Assembly (NCBI GenBank): GCA_035606945.1
Contig: DATNDR010000132.1
Span: 62,001 to 126,000 of the forward strand
Direction of reading: 5' to 3'
Length of the DNA stretch: 64,000 nt
Source of the DNA: GCA-003244245 sp035606945
GTDB lineage: Bacteria > Actinomycetota > Actinomycetes > Mycobacteriales > Pseudonocardiaceae
In this document: piece after piece, positions 9,511 through 18,557 of the stretch
How positions within the stretch are numbered: the stretch's first letter is position 1
Layout of the letters: each line of letters starts with the position of its first letter
Notes under the pieces: generated by a model
Database searches by the model: none
Told to the model about the DNA's origin: nothing
What the model saw: only the letters and a program-made list of their open reading frames with translations
Program-made: the position numbers and the translations under genes

Positions 9511-10170
9511 TCAGAACAACCGCAGTTCTACGCTGTCCGCACCGCGCAGCTCGTCATAGTCCACCGTGACACAGCGGATCCCGCGATCGGTGGCGAGCGT
9601 GTGCGCCTGCGGTTTGATCTGCTGGGCGGCGAACACACCGCGGACCGGCGCCAGCTGCGGATCGCGGTTGAGCAGGTCGAGGTACCGGGTGAGTTGCTCG
9701 ACCCCGTCGATCTCGCCCCGGCGCTTGATCTCCACCGCCACCGTCACGCCATCGCCGTCCCGGCACAGCAGATCCACCGGGCCGATCGCGGTGGGGTACT
9801 CGCGACGGATCAGGGTGAAGCCGGGACCCAGCGCCGTGGTGTGCTCGGCGAGCAATACCTGCAGGTGCGCTTCCACGCCGTCTTTGACCAGCCCGGGATC
9901 CACCCCGAGATCGTGCTGCGAATCGTGCACCACCTCGTCGATCTCGATGATCAGCTGCTCACCGGCGCGGTTGGTGACCGTCCAGCATCCCGGTCGCTCG
10001 ACCAGGGTGCACGGCGGGCTCATCCAGTTCAACGGTTTGTAGGCCCGGTCGTCGGCGTGCACGCTCACCGATCCATCGGCCTTGACCAGCAACAACCGCA
10101 ACGCCATCGGCAGGTGCGCGGTCAGCCGACCCACGTAGTCCACCTGGCACTTCGCGATCACAAGCCGCAC
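9511..10170 (-). CDS. nucS: Mismatch-specific endonuclease NucS
   Basis: 219 residues. The PD-(D/E)XK nuclease core is visible: GPVDLL (Asp) and VAVEIKRRG (Glu-x-Lys), preceded by the N-terminal beta-rich dimerisation half. NucS/EndoMS is the non-canonical mismatch-repair nuclease of actinobacteria, which lack MutS/MutL, and works with the sliding clamp. The C-terminus ends in a short hydrophobic/acidic tail (SVELRLF) consistent with clamp binding. GTG start at 10170. A long hairpin (10197-10262) lies between it and upstream echA. Confidence 0.95.
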   Translation of the reverse strand: MRLVIAKCQVDYVGRLTAHLPMALRLLLVKADGSVSVHADDRAYKPLNWMSPPCTLVERPGCWTVTNRAGEQLIIEIDEVVHDSQHDLGVDPGLVKDGVEAHLQVLLAEHTTALGPGFTLIRREYPTAIGPVDLLCRDGDGVTVAVEIKRRGEIDGVEQLTRYLDLLNRDPQLAPVRGVFAAQQIKPQAHTLATDRGIRCVTVDYDELRGADSVELRLF

Positions 10171-10196
10171 GGCCCATCAGCCTAGCCATCCCCCAC

Positions 10197-10262
10197 CCCC
10201 GACATGGAGACATATCGGGGTAAAAGGGGCCTCTGAGACCCCGATATGTCTCCATGTCGGGG
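10197..10262. repeat. 24-bp perfect inverted repeat, copy 1
   Basis: Arms 10197-10220 and 10239-10262 are perfectly complementary (core GACATGGAGACATATCGGGG) around an 18-base loop. It begins one base after the echA stop codon in the direction of transcription and lies before nucS. No T-tract follows. Near-identical or related hairpins occur at 26062-26127 and 34221-34252, in equivalent positions after stop codons. Confidence 0.9.
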
Positions 10263-10263
10263 T

Positions 10264-11019
10264 CTATGTCGGCCAGACTGGGGGGCGTTTGGTAAGGAAG
10301 GCGGCCATGGCTTCCTTGGCGGCAGCGGTCTGGGAGGCGGTGGCCATCACCTCCAGGGCGATGGCGTAGGCGTCGGCTTCGGGGCGGTCCAGCTGGGCGT
10401 AGAGGGTCTGCTTGCCCAGTGCCTTACTGGTCCGGCTACCGCGCGTCGCGCGGGAGAGCAGATCGTCCACCGCAGTGTCGAGCTCGGCGTCGGGAACTGC
10501 CCGGTTGACCAGGCCCCAGTCCGCGGCGGTGCGGGCATCCACGACGTCGCCGGTCAGCGCCATCTCCATCAGCCGCTTGCGCCCGATCGATCGGGCCACC
10601 GGCACCGCCGGTGTGTGGCAGAACCAGCCACCCTTGCCGCCGGGGAGCGCGAAGCCCGCCGACTCGGCCGCCACCGCCAGGTCGCAGGACGCCACCAGCT
10701 GGCAGCCCGCCGCGGTGGCCAGCGCGTGCACGCGCGCCACGACCACCTGCGGAACAGCCTGGATGGTCCGCATCATCTCGGTACACAGCGCGAGCAACTC
10801 CCGGACCCCGGCGAGGTCGCGTACCGCCACGTCGGCGAAGTCGTGGCCGGCCGAGAACACCGGGCCCTCGGCGCCCAGCACGATCCCGGTGGCGTCTGTC
10901 CGCCCCGCGTCGGCGAACGCGTCGCGCAACTCCACAAGGTGCTCAGCAGACAGCGCATTGCGCCGCTGCGGCCGGGTCATCGTGATCCGGACCGTGTCCC
11001 CGTCCCGCTCAACTCGCAT
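10264..11019 (-). CDS. Enoyl-CoA hydratase/isomerase family protein
   Basis: 251 residues of the crotonase fold. RNALSAEHL and the oxyanion-hole region SAGHDFADV are visible, with ATAAGCQLVASCDLAVA in the second CoA-binding segment. The closest type appears to be the ECHDC3-like group, whose activity is not firmly established; the two Glu residues of classical hydratases are not clearly placed. In context, 28 bases after ecm and in the same cluster as hbd, a role in crotonyl-CoA formation or another CoA-ester step is plausible but inferred. Confidence 0.85.
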   Translation of the reverse strand: MRVERDGDTVRITMTRPQRRNALSAEHLVELRDAFADAGRTDATGIVLGAEGPVFSAGHDFADVAVRDLAGVRELLALCTEMMRTIQAVPQVVVARVHALATAAGCQLVASCDLAVAAESAGFALPGGKGGWFCHTPAVPVARSIGRKRLMEMALTGDVVDARTAADWGLVNRAVPDAELDTAVDDLLSRATRGSRTSKALGKQTLYAQLDRPEADAYAIALEVMATASQTAAAKEAMAAFLTKRPPVWPT

Positions 11020-11047
11020 ACCCCGACGGTAGGGGTCTCATGGATGC

Positions 11048-13045
11048 TTAAGCACCTCCTGCCCATCGCGTTTGGACGAGATCGACGATCTGGCCCATGA
11101 TCTCGGTGAGTTCGAAGTCCTTCGGGGTGAACACCGCGGCGACACCCTGAGCGCGCAGCGCCTCGGCGTCGTCCGGCGGGATGATCCCGCCGACCAGCAC
11201 CGGCACGTCCCCGGCACCCGCGGCGCGCAACCCGTCGACCACCGCAGGCACCACCTCCAGATGCGAACCGGACAGCACCGACAGGCCCACCACGTGCACG
11301 TCCTCGGCCACCGCAGCCGCGACGATCTCGGCCGGAGTCAGCCGGATGCCCTGGTAGATCACCTCGAAGCCGAGGTCGCGGGCGCGGACCGCCACCTGTT
11401 CAGCTCCGTTGGAGTGCCCGTCCAGGCCAGGCTTGCCCACCAGCATCCGCACCCGCCCACCGAGCTGCTCGCCGACGGCACGCACCCGGTCCCGGATCCG
11501 CGCGATCGCCTCCCCGCCCGCACCCACTGCTGATGCGCCGGCGATCCCGGTCGGCGCCCGGTACTCGCCGAACACCCCGCGCAGCGCCTCGGCCCACTCC
11601 CCGGTGGTGACGCCCACCCGGGCGCAGGCCATGGAAGGCTCGACCAGGTTGGCATCGGTCTTGGCGGTCTCCACCAACCGCTGCAGGGCCTCCGCGACAG
11701 CGCCGGAGTCCCGGTCAGCACGCCAAGCCCGGATCGCCTCGACCAGCTGCACCTCCGCCGCGGGATCGATGGTCTCGATCGCCACCGCGCCCTCGGCTTG
11801 CAACGGGCTGGGGTCGGTTTCGGTGAACCGGTTGACCCCGACGATCACATCCTCGCCGTCCTCGATCCGCCGGCGCCGCGCCGCCAGCGACGACACCAGC
11901 TGCGATTTCATGTAACCGGATTCGACGGCGGCGGTGGCTCCGCCCATGGCCTGCACCCGGTCGATCTCCGCCCGGGCCCCTGCTGCGATCTCGGCGACCC
12001 GCGCCTCGACCACCCGGGAACCATCGAAGAGGTCCTCGTATTCCAACAGGTCGGTCTCGTAAGCCAGCACCTGCTGCATCCGCAGCGCCCACTGCTGGTC
12101 CCAGGGCCGGGGCAGACCCAGCGCCTCATTCCACGCCGGCAGCTGCACCGCGCGGGCCCGAGCGTCCCGGGACAGCGTCACCGCGAGCATCTCCAGCACG
12201 ATGCGCTGGACGTTGTTCTCCGGCTGCGGCTCGGTGAGCCCCAGCGAGTTGACTTGCACGCCGTATCGAAACCGACGCAGCCTGGCGTCAGTGACGCCGT
12301 AGCGATTCCGGCAGGTCTCGTCCCACAGCCGGCTGAAAGCACGCAGCTTGCACATCTCCTCGACGAAGCGCACCCCGGCGTTGACGAAAAACGACATCCG
12401 CCCGACGACGTTGGCGAACTCGTCGGCGGCGACCTGGCCGCAATCGCGCACCGAGTCCAGCACGGCGATCGCGGTGCACATCGCGTAGGCGACTTCCTGC
12501 ACCGGGGTCGCCCCAGCCTCCTGCAGGTGGTAGCTGCAGACGTTGATCGGGTTCCATTTCGGGATGTGCTTGACCGCGTAGACCACCATGTCGGTGATCA
12601 ACCGCAGGCTCGGCCCGGGCGGGAAGACGTAGGTGCCGCGGGACAGGTACTCCTTGATGATGTCGTTCTGCGTGGTGCCCGACAGCTGCGCAAAGTCCGC
12701 GCCCTGTTCTTCGGCCACCGATGCGTACAGCGCCAGCAGCCACATCGCGGTGGCGTTGATCGTCATCGAGGTGTTGGCCTGGGCCAGCGGGATGCCGTCG
12801 AACAACGTGCGCATGTCACCGAGGTGACTGATCGGCACACCGACCTTGCCGACCTCGCCGCGCGCGAGTTCATGATCGGGGTCGTAGCCGGTCTGGGTGG
12901 GCAGGTCGAAGGCCACCGACAGGCCGGTCTGCCCCTTAGCGAGATTGCGCCGGTACAACGCGTTGGATGTGTGCGCCGACGAGTGCCCGGCATAGGTCCG
13001 CATCACCCACGGCCGGTCCCGCTCGCGATCGCTGGGATAGGGCAT
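11048..13045 (-). CDS. ecm: Ethylmalonyl-CoA mutase (adenosylcobalamin-dependent)
   Basis: 665 residues: the N-terminal TIM-barrel substrate domain (SVAFDLPTQTGYDPDH...) and a C-terminal B12-binding domain with GLDGHSNGAEQVA, the base-off DxHxxG signature. 'DGHSNGAEQ' is the form seen in Ecm/MeaA, whereas methylmalonyl-CoA mutases have DGHDRGAK-like sequence. It converts (2R)-ethylmalonyl-CoA to methylsuccinyl-CoA. ATG 13045 is chosen because GGAGGTG stands 5 bases upstream; the longer open frame to 13348 overlaps the divergent ligase gene. It heads the cluster ecm-echA-nucS-ALDH-hbd. The cofactor can be made by the PduO-type enzyme at 16097. Confidence 0.93.
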   Translation of the reverse strand: MPYPSDRERDRPWVMRTYAGHSSAHTSNALYRRNLAKGQTGLSVAFDLPTQTGYDPDHELARGEVGKVGVPISHLGDMRTLFDGIPLAQANTSMTINATAMWLLALYASVAEEQGADFAQLSGTTQNDIIKEYLSRGTYVFPPGPSLRLITDMVVYAVKHIPKWNPINVCSYHLQEAGATPVQEVAYAMCTAIAVLDSVRDCGQVAADEFANVVGRMSFFVNAGVRFVEEMCKLRAFSRLWDETCRNRYGVTDARLRRFRYGVQVNSLGLTEPQPENNVQRIVLEMLAVTLSRDARARAVQLPAWNEALGLPRPWDQQWALRMQQVLAYETDLLEYEDLFDGSRVVEARVAEIAAGARAEIDRVQAMGGATAAVESGYMKSQLVSSLAARRRRIEDGEDVIVGVNRFTETDPSPLQAEGAVAIETIDPAAEVQLVEAIRAWRADRDSGAVAEALQRLVETAKTDANLVEPSMACARVGVTTGEWAEALRGVFGEYRAPTGIAGASAVGAGGEAIARIRDRVRAVGEQLGGRVRMLVGKPGLDGHSNGAEQVAVRARDLGFEVIYQGIRLTPAEIVAAAVAEDVHVVGLSVLSGSHLEVVPAVVDGLRAAGAGDVPVLVGGIIPPDDAEALRAQGVAAVFTPKDFELTEIMGQIVDLVQTRWAGGA

Positions 13046-13130
13046 CAGGGCACCTCCAGCCTCTAGTGCGGAGAATACTGGGGCGTTGGTGTGGCCAGCG
13101 CCACAATCGGGATAGGGAAAGGCCACCGCG
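13046..13130. promoter_or_regulatory. Divergent promoter region ecm / acyl-CoA ligase
   Basis: These 85 bases separate the divergent starts of ecm and the ligase, so both promoters must lie here or within the genes. Both ribosome binding sites are visible (GGAGGTG for ecm; AGGGAAAGG for the ligase). No clear operator palindrome was seen. Confidence 0.5.
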
Positions 13131-14789
13131 GTGGACAGCACGATGATGGATGTACCCCTCACCGTCGGCATGATCATGCGCCATGGCGTGACCGTGCACG
13201 GTGACGGTGAGGTCGTCACCTGGACCGGCGACGGTGCCCGTCGGGCGACGTATGCGCAGGTGGGGCGGTGCGCGGCGCAGCTCGCTGGGGCTCTGCGCGA
13301 GCTCGGTGTCACCGGCGACCAGCGGGTGGCCACCTTCCAGTGGAACAACCAGGAGCACCTCGAGGCTTATCTCGCGGTTCCCACGATGGGCGCCGTGGTG
13401 CACACCCTGAACCTGCGGCTGGCGCCCGACCAGGTGGCCTGGATCGCCAACCACGCCGAGGACGACGTGGTGATCGTGGACGGTTCCCTGGTGCCGGTAT
13501 TGGCCCGCGCCCTACCGGAGATGAAAACCGTCCGCCACGTGGTGGTCGTGGGTCAAGCCGAGACCTCACCGCTGGATCGTGCGGGTAAACAGCTGCACTC
13601 CTACCACGAGCTGCTCGCCGCCCAGCCCGAGGAGTTCGACTGGCCGGCTCACATCGACGAGCGCTCCGCGGCTGCGTTGTGCTACACGAGCGGCACCACC
13701 GGCAATCCCAAGGGAGTCGCCTACAGTCACCGATCGGCCTACCTGCATTCGTTGTGCGGGTGCACCGGTGAGGTCGCAGGATCAACGCCGGCCGATCGCG
13801 TGCTGCCGGTGGTGCCGATGTTTCACGCCAATGCGTGGGGGCTGCCGTATGCCGCGCTGATGTCCGGCGCGAGTTTGGTCATGCCCGACCGGTTCCTGGC
13901 GGCCGAGTCGCTGGTCAAGCTGATCGAGGCGGAACGGCCGACGATCTCCGGTGCGGTGCCGACCATCTGGGGTGACGTGCTGCGCTACGTGCGCCGGCAC
14001 GGCGGGGACATGTCCTCAATCCGCCGCGTGCTCTGTGGCGGTTCTGCGGTACCGCTGGCGCTGATGAAGGCGTTCTCCGAAGAATTGGGCATTGAGATCA
14101 AGCATGCCTGGGGGATGACCGAGATGTCGCCGATTGGCTCGGTAGCGACCCCGCCGGTCGGCGCGCAGGGCGATGAGGTCTGGCGCTACCGGACTAGCCA
14201 GGGCCGGCTCGTCGCCGGCGTCGAGGGCCGCGTCGTCGGCGACGCTGATGTCGTGCTGCCCTGTGACGGCACGTCGGTCGGTGAGATTCAGGTCCGCGGG
14301 CCGTGGGTGACCGCACGGTATTACCGAGACGCCGACGAGGCGAGATTTCACGACGGCTGGCTGCGCACGGGTGACGTCGGCACCATCGACGAGCTGGGCT
14401 TCATCACCATCACCGACCGCGCCAAGGATGTGATCAAGTCCGGCGGGGAGTGGATCTCCTCGGTTCAGCTGGAGAACCTGCTGATGGGCCATCCGAAGGT
14501 GGTCGAGGCCGCGGTCGTGGCCGTCCCGGACGACAAGTGGGGGGAACGGCCGCTGGCCGCCGTGGTCGTCACTGAAGGGCAGGACGTCAGCACCGCCGAG
14601 CTACGTGAGCACCTGAGTACCTCGGTGCCGGCCTGGCAGCTGCCAGAACGCTGGTCGTTCGTCACCGAAGTGCCCAAAACGTCGGTAGGCAAGTTCGACA
14701 AGAAGCTGCTTCGCAGCCGCTACGCGCAAGGCGCTCTCAACATCCTGCACACTCCCCGAACGGGGGTCAGCGCTCCGGAGGAGCGGTGA
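13131..14789 (+). CDS. Fatty-acid--CoA ligase (FadD type)
   Basis: 552 residues of the adenylate-forming family. Motifs in order: P-loop CYTSGTTGNPKGVAYSH, the Thr-Glu motif WGMTEMSP, the hinge WLRTGDVG, GEWISSVQLENLL, and the C-terminal catalytic Lys in KTSVGKFDKK. It activates a medium- or long-chain fatty acid to its CoA ester; chain length cannot be read. GTG 13131 has a ribosome binding site 8 bases upstream; ATG 13143/13146 are alternatives. Divergent from ecm; the 3' end overlaps the convergent murA by 23 bases. Confidence 0.9.
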   Translation: MDSTMMDVPLTVGMIMRHGVTVHGDGEVVTWTGDGARRATYAQVGRCAAQLAGALRELGVTGDQRVATFQWNNQEHLEAYLAVPTMGAVVHTLNLRLAPDQVAWIANHAEDDVVIVDGSLVPVLARALPEMKTVRHVVVVGQAETSPLDRAGKQLHSYHELLAAQPEEFDWPAHIDERSAAALCYTSGTTGNPKGVAYSHRSAYLHSLCGCTGEVAGSTPADRVLPVVPMFHANAWGLPYAALMSGASLVMPDRFLAAESLVKLIEAERPTISGAVPTIWGDVLRYVRRHGGDMSSIRRVLCGGSAVPLALMKAFSEELGIEIKHAWGMTEMSPIGSVATPPVGAQGDEVWRYRTSQGRLVAGVEGRVVGDADVVLPCDGTSVGEIQVRGPWVTARYYRDADEARFHDGWLRTGDVGTIDELGFITITDRAKDVIKSGGEWISSVQLENLLMGHPKVVEAAVVAVPDDKWGERPLAAVVVTEGQDVSTAELREHLSTSVPAWQLPERWSFVTEVPKTSVGKFDKKLLRSRYAQGALNILHTPRTGVSAPEER

Positions 14790-16038
14790 CCCTCTGGACG
14801 TCGGCGCCTAGGGCGGTGAGGTTCTCGAGGAAGCGGGGATAGCCGCGGTCGATGTGGAAGACGTCCCACACATCGGTGGCGCCCTCCGCGCACAACCCGG
14901 CCAGCACCAACCCAGCCCCCGCCCGGATGTCGCTGGCCCACACCGGGGCGCTGGATAGCCGCTCGATGCCGCGGACGACGGCGTGGTGACCGTCGGTACG
15001 GGCATCGGCGCCCAGCCGGATCATCTCCTCGACGAACCGGAACCGCGCCTCGAACACGTTCTCGGTGATCATCGAGGTGCCCTCGGCGATGGCCGACAGC
15101 GCGATCGCCATCGGCTGTAGATCGGTGGCGAAACCCGGGTAGGGCAGGGTGACGAAGTCAACCGCAGTGGGTCGGCCAGGCATCACCACCCGGAAACCGT
15201 CGGGCCACGACAGGTCCACCTCGGCACCGGCCAGGCGCAGCTTCTCCAGCACCAGGTCGAGGTGATGCGGGTCGACACCCCGGACGGTGACGTCACCGCG
15301 GGTCATCGCGGCGGCGAAGGCCCAGGTGGCGCCGACGATGCGGTCCCCGAGCACCCGATGTTCGGTGGGCGACAGCGCATCGACGCCTTCGACGGTCAAC
15401 GTGGAGGTGCCTGCACCGGAGATCCGCGCGCCCATCTGCTGCAGCATCACGCACAGGTCCACGATCTCCGGCTCGCGCGCCGCGTTGTCGATCACTGTGG
15501 TGCCCTCGGCCAGCACCGCGGCCATGAGGATGTTCTCGGTCGCCCCCACGCTCGGGAAATCCAGCCAGATCTGTGCCCCGTGCAGCCCCTCGGCCTCGGC
15601 CACCACGCACCCGTGCTCGATCTCGCTGCGGGCGCCCAGCTTGCGCAGCCCGTTCTGGTGCATATCGAGCGGGCGCGAACCGATGGCATCGCCACCGGGC
15701 AGCGCGACCTTGGCGCGCCGGCAGCGGCCCACCAGGGGGCCGAGCACGCACACCGACGCGCGGAGCTTGCTCACCGATCCGTAATCGGCCTCGTGCTTGA
15801 GTTCGGCGGGGGCGATGATGCGGACCTGCGAGCCGGTGACCTCCACCTCGCAGCCGAGCCCGCGTAGCACGTCAGCCATCAGCGGGACGTCCAGTATCTC
15901 GGGGCAGTTGGTGAGCGTGGTGGTTCCCTCCGCCAGCAATGCGGCGGCCATCAGCTTCAACACGCTGTTCTTCGCGCCGACGACCTGCACCTCGCCGGTC
16001 AATCGGGCGCCCCCACAGATCCTGAAATGCTCACTCAC
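14767..16038 (-). CDS. murA: UDP-N-acetylglucosamine 1-carboxyvinyltransferase
   Basis: 423 residues; first committed step of peptidoglycan precursor synthesis (enolpyruvyl transfer from PEP to UDP-GlcNAc). GTG start at 16038 (VSEHFRICGGARLTGEV). The active-site loop reads LPGGDAIGSRPLD: Asp117 replaces the usual Cys, as in Mycobacterium tuberculosis MurA, and predicts intrinsic insensitivity to fosfomycin. UDP-GlcNAc-binding KNSVLK is near residue 23. Divergent from pduO with 58 bases between. No rRNA operon follows it. Confidence 0.97.
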   Translation of the reverse strand: MSEHFRICGGARLTGEVQVVGAKNSVLKLMAAALLAEGTTTLTNCPEILDVPLMADVLRGLGCEVEVTGSQVRIIAPAELKHEADYGSVSKLRASVCVLGPLVGRCRRAKVALPGGDAIGSRPLDMHQNGLRKLGARSEIEHGCVVAEAEGLHGAQIWLDFPSVGATENILMAAVLAEGTTVIDNAAREPEIVDLCVMLQQMGARISGAGTSTLTVEGVDALSPTEHRVLGDRIVGATWAFAAAMTRGDVTVRGVDPHHLDLVLEKLRLAGAEVDLSWPDGFRVVMPGRPTAVDFVTLPYPGFATDLQPMAIALSAIAEGTSMITENVFEARFRFVEEMIRLGADARTDGHHAVVRGIERLSSAPVWASDIRAGAGLVLAGLCAEGATDVWDVFHIDRGYPRFLENLTALGADVQRVTAPPER

Positions 16039-16096
16039 GGGAGTGCACGCTAGCGGGTGCCGTACCCGTGGCCGTGCACGCCGTAGCCTGCAACCC

Positions 16097-16690
16097 ATGG
16101 CTGTGCACCTCACCAGGATCTACACACGCACCGGCGATGACGGCACGACCGGCCTCGGCGATTTCTCGCGGGTCAGTAAGACCGATCCGCGGCTGGTTGC
16201 TTACGCCGACGTCGATGAGGCCAACTGCGCGCTAGGCGTGGCGCTGGCGCTGGGAGCGCTGGCACCCCGCCTGGTGAACGTGCTGCAGCAGGTGCAGAAC
16301 GATCTGTTCGACGTGGGCGCCGACTTGTGCACCCCGATCGTGTCAAATGATCATGAATCGGGCCCGAAGTACCCCCCGCTGCGGATCGACGAAGGCTATG
16401 TCACCCGGCTGGAAGGCTGGTGCGACGAGTTCAACGCCCCGTTGCCCAAGCTGGACTCATTCATCCTGCCCGGCGGTACGCCCGGCGCGGCGTTGCTGCA
16501 CAACGCCCGGGTGGTCACCCGGCGGGCCGAGCGCAGCACCTGGGCCTTGATAGCGGTCGACGCACCGCGCACCAACCCGCTGACCGCGCGCTACCTCAAC
16601 CGGCTGTCCGATCTGCTGTTCATCCTGTCCCGGGTAGCCAACCCCAACGGCGACGTGCTGTGGTCCCCGGGGGCGAACCACAGCACATGA
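16097..16690 (+). CDS. pduO: Cob(I)alamin adenosyltransferase, PduO type
   Basis: 197 residues. The N-terminal ATP site reads IYTRTGDDGTTGLGDF, and the conserved tail segment RTNPLTARYLNRLSDLLFIL carries the Arg and Asn/Asp that bind ATP and cobalamin. It makes adenosylcobalamin, the cofactor of Ecm at 11048 and other B12 mutases. The same gene lies beside the ATP synthase operon in mycobacteria (Rv1314c position). Tail-to-tail with atpC, three bases apart; the DUF2550 gene usual at this junction is missing. Confidence 0.94.
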   Translation: MAVHLTRIYTRTGDDGTTGLGDFSRVSKTDPRLVAYADVDEANCALGVALALGALAPRLVNVLQQVQNDLFDVGADLCTPIVSNDHESGPKYPPLRIDEGYVTRLEGWCDEFNAPLPKLDSFILPGGTPGAALLHNARVVTRRAERSTWALIAVDAPRTNPLTARYLNRLSDLLFILSRVANPNGDVLWSPGANHST

Positions 16691-16693
16691 TTG

Positions 16694-17074
16694 TCAGCCG
16701 GTCTCGCCGGCAGCTTTGAGCCGGGCGGTGGCCCGGGCCCGCGCGGATGCGGCGTCCGGATCGTCCCCGGCCTGACTCAGGGTGTCTCTGGCCGCTTGAG
16801 CGTCGATCTCGTCGGCGAGTTCGGCTGCCTCGGCCAGCACGCTGACCTTGTCACCGGTGACCGAGAGGAATCCGCCGAAGACGGCTGCCGTCACGGTCTC
16901 GTTATCGGTGGTGGTGATCTTCACGATGCCGCCCTCGACGAGCTCGCCGAGCAGCGGCGTGTGCCCGGGCAGGATGCCCAGCTCTCCGACGGTGGTCTCG
17001 GCGAACACCGAGCTGGCCTTACCAGACCACACAGGCCGCTCCACCGCCACGAGTTCGACGGACATCTCCGCCAC
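16694..17074 (-). CDS. atpC: ATP synthase epsilon subunit
   Basis: About 126 residues. N-terminal beta-sandwich (VELVAVERPVWSG, GELGILPGHTPLL) and a C-terminal alpha hairpin rich in Ala/Arg. It belongs to the central rotor stalk and modulates ATP hydrolysis. GTG 17074 is preferred: AAGGAG stands six bases upstream and the resulting VAEMSVELVAVE matches the mycobacterial MAELNVEIVAVD start; ATG 17080 would abut the ribosome binding site directly. Last gene of the atp operon. Confidence 0.95.
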   Translation of the reverse strand: MAEMSVELVAVERPVWSGKASSVFAETTVGELGILPGHTPLLGELVEGGIVKITTTDNETVTAAVFGGFLSVTGDKVSVLAEAAELADEIDAQAARDTLSQAGDDPDAASARARATARLKAAGETG

Positions 17075-17095
17075 GGGCATCTCCTTAGTGCTACA

Positions 17096-18556
17096 TCAGT
17101 CCTTGGACAGCTGCTCGTACTTGCGTTCCAGATCCTCGAGACCACCGCACAGGTAGAAAGCCTGCTCTGGCATGTGGTCGAACTCACCTTTGGAGAGTTT
17201 GTCGAAAGCCTCGATGGTCTCCTTGAGCGGCACCGTCGAGCCCTCTGCACCGGTGAACTGCTCGGCGGAGTACATGTTCTGGCTCAAGAACCGCTCGATG
17301 CGCCGCGCCCTGTTCACCGTCACCTTGTCCTCTTCGGACAGTTCGTCGATGCCCAGAATGGCGATGATCTCCTGCAGGTCGTTGTACTTCTGCAGGATCC
17401 GCTTCACCTCTTGCGCGACCCGGTAGTGCTCCTCGCCCACGTACTGCGGGTCCAGGATGGTCGACGACGAGGTCAGCGGGTTCACCGCCGGGAAGATCCC
17501 CTTGGCGAATACCCCACGGTCAAGTTCCGTGGTGGCGTCCAGGTGAGCGAAGGTCGTCGCCGGTGCCGGGTCGGTGTAGTCGTCGGCCGGCACGTAGATT
17601 GCCTGCATGGAAGTGATCGACCGGCCGCGGGTGGAGGTGATCCGCTCCTGGAGCTGGCCCATCTCGTCGGCCAGCGTGGGCTGGTAACCCACCGCGGAAG
17701 GCAGCCGGCCCAGCAGGGTGGACACCTCCGAGCCGGCCTGGGTGAACCGGAAGATGTTGTCGATGAACAGCAGCACGTCGGTGTTCATCTCGTCCCGGAA
17801 GTACTCCGCCATGGTCAACGCAGACAGCGCGACCCGCATCCTGGTTCCGGGCGGTTCGTCCATCTGACCGAAGACCAGCGCGGTGTCCTTGAGGACTCCG
17901 GCCTCCTGCATTTCCAGGAACAGGTCGTTGCCCTCGCGGGTGCGCTCGCCCACCCCGGCGAACACCGATGTGCCACCGAAGTTCCGGGCCACCCGGATGA
18001 TCATCTCTTGGATGAGCACCGTCTTGCCCACCCCGGCACCACCGAACAGGCCGATCTTGCCGCCCTGCACGTACGGGGTGAGCAGATCGATGACCTTCAG
18101 CCCGGTCTCGAGCATCTCGGTCTTGCCCTCGAGCTGGTGGAAAGGCGGCGGGTCGCGGTGGATCTCCCAGCGGTCGCCGCTGAACTTGGTGTCCGGGGCA
18201 TCCAGGCAGTGGCCCAGCATGTTGAAGACATGGCCCTTGACCTGATCGCCGACCGGTACTGAGATCGCCGACCCGGTGTCGGTCACCGGCGCGCCCCGCA
18301 CCAGGCCGTCCTGCGGCTGCATCGCGATGGCCCGTACGGTGTTGTCACCGAGGTGCAGGGCGACCTCCAGCGTCATCGTCTTGCGCAACGCCTCCAGCTC
18401 GACCTCTACCGTCAGCGCGTTGAACAGCGGCGGCACCTGACCTGCGGGGAACTCCACGTCCACCACCGGTCCGGTGACCCGCACCACCCGGCCAGTACCT
18501 GCTTCAGAGAACTCAGCGTCGGTCGTCTTCTCCGCTGCGCCTGTTTGGGGACTCAT
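17096..18556 (-). CDS. atpD: ATP synthase beta subunit
   Basis: 486 residues. Catalytic F1 subunit: P-loop GGAGVGKTVLIQEM, catalytic-Glu segment GERTREGNDL, Walker B LLFIDNIFRF, DELSEEDK near the C-terminus. ATG 18556 gives MSPQTGAAEKTTDAEFSEAG, a short unstructured leader before GRVVRVTGPVVDVEFP. It starts one base after the atpG stop, so translational coupling is likely. Part of the membrane-bound F1Fo complex. Confidence 0.97.
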   Translation of the reverse strand: MSPQTGAAEKTTDAEFSEAGTGRVVRVTGPVVDVEFPAGQVPPLFNALTVEVELEALRKTMTLEVALHLGDNTVRAIAMQPQDGLVRGAPVTDTGSAISVPVGDQVKGHVFNMLGHCLDAPDTKFSGDRWEIHRDPPPFHQLEGKTEMLETGLKVIDLLTPYVQGGKIGLFGGAGVGKTVLIQEMIIRVARNFGGTSVFAGVGERTREGNDLFLEMQEAGVLKDTALVFGQMDEPPGTRMRVALSALTMAEYFRDEMNTDVLLFIDNIFRFTQAGSEVSTLLGRLPSAVGYQPTLADEMGQLQERITSTRGRSITSMQAIYVPADDYTDPAPATTFAHLDATTELDRGVFAKGIFPAVNPLTSSSTILDPQYVGEEHYRVAQEVKRILQKYNDLQEIIAILGIDELSEEDKVTVNRARRIERFLSQNMYSAEQFTGAEGSTVPLKETIEAFDKLSKGEFDHMPEQAFYLCGGLEDLERKYEQLSKD

Positions 18557-18557
18557 T

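Noticed and set aside
13046..13348. N-terminal extension of ethylmalonyl-CoA mutase to 13348
   Set aside because: It would run through the divergent promoter and the ligase 5' end, while ATG 13045 has an excellent ribosome binding site.
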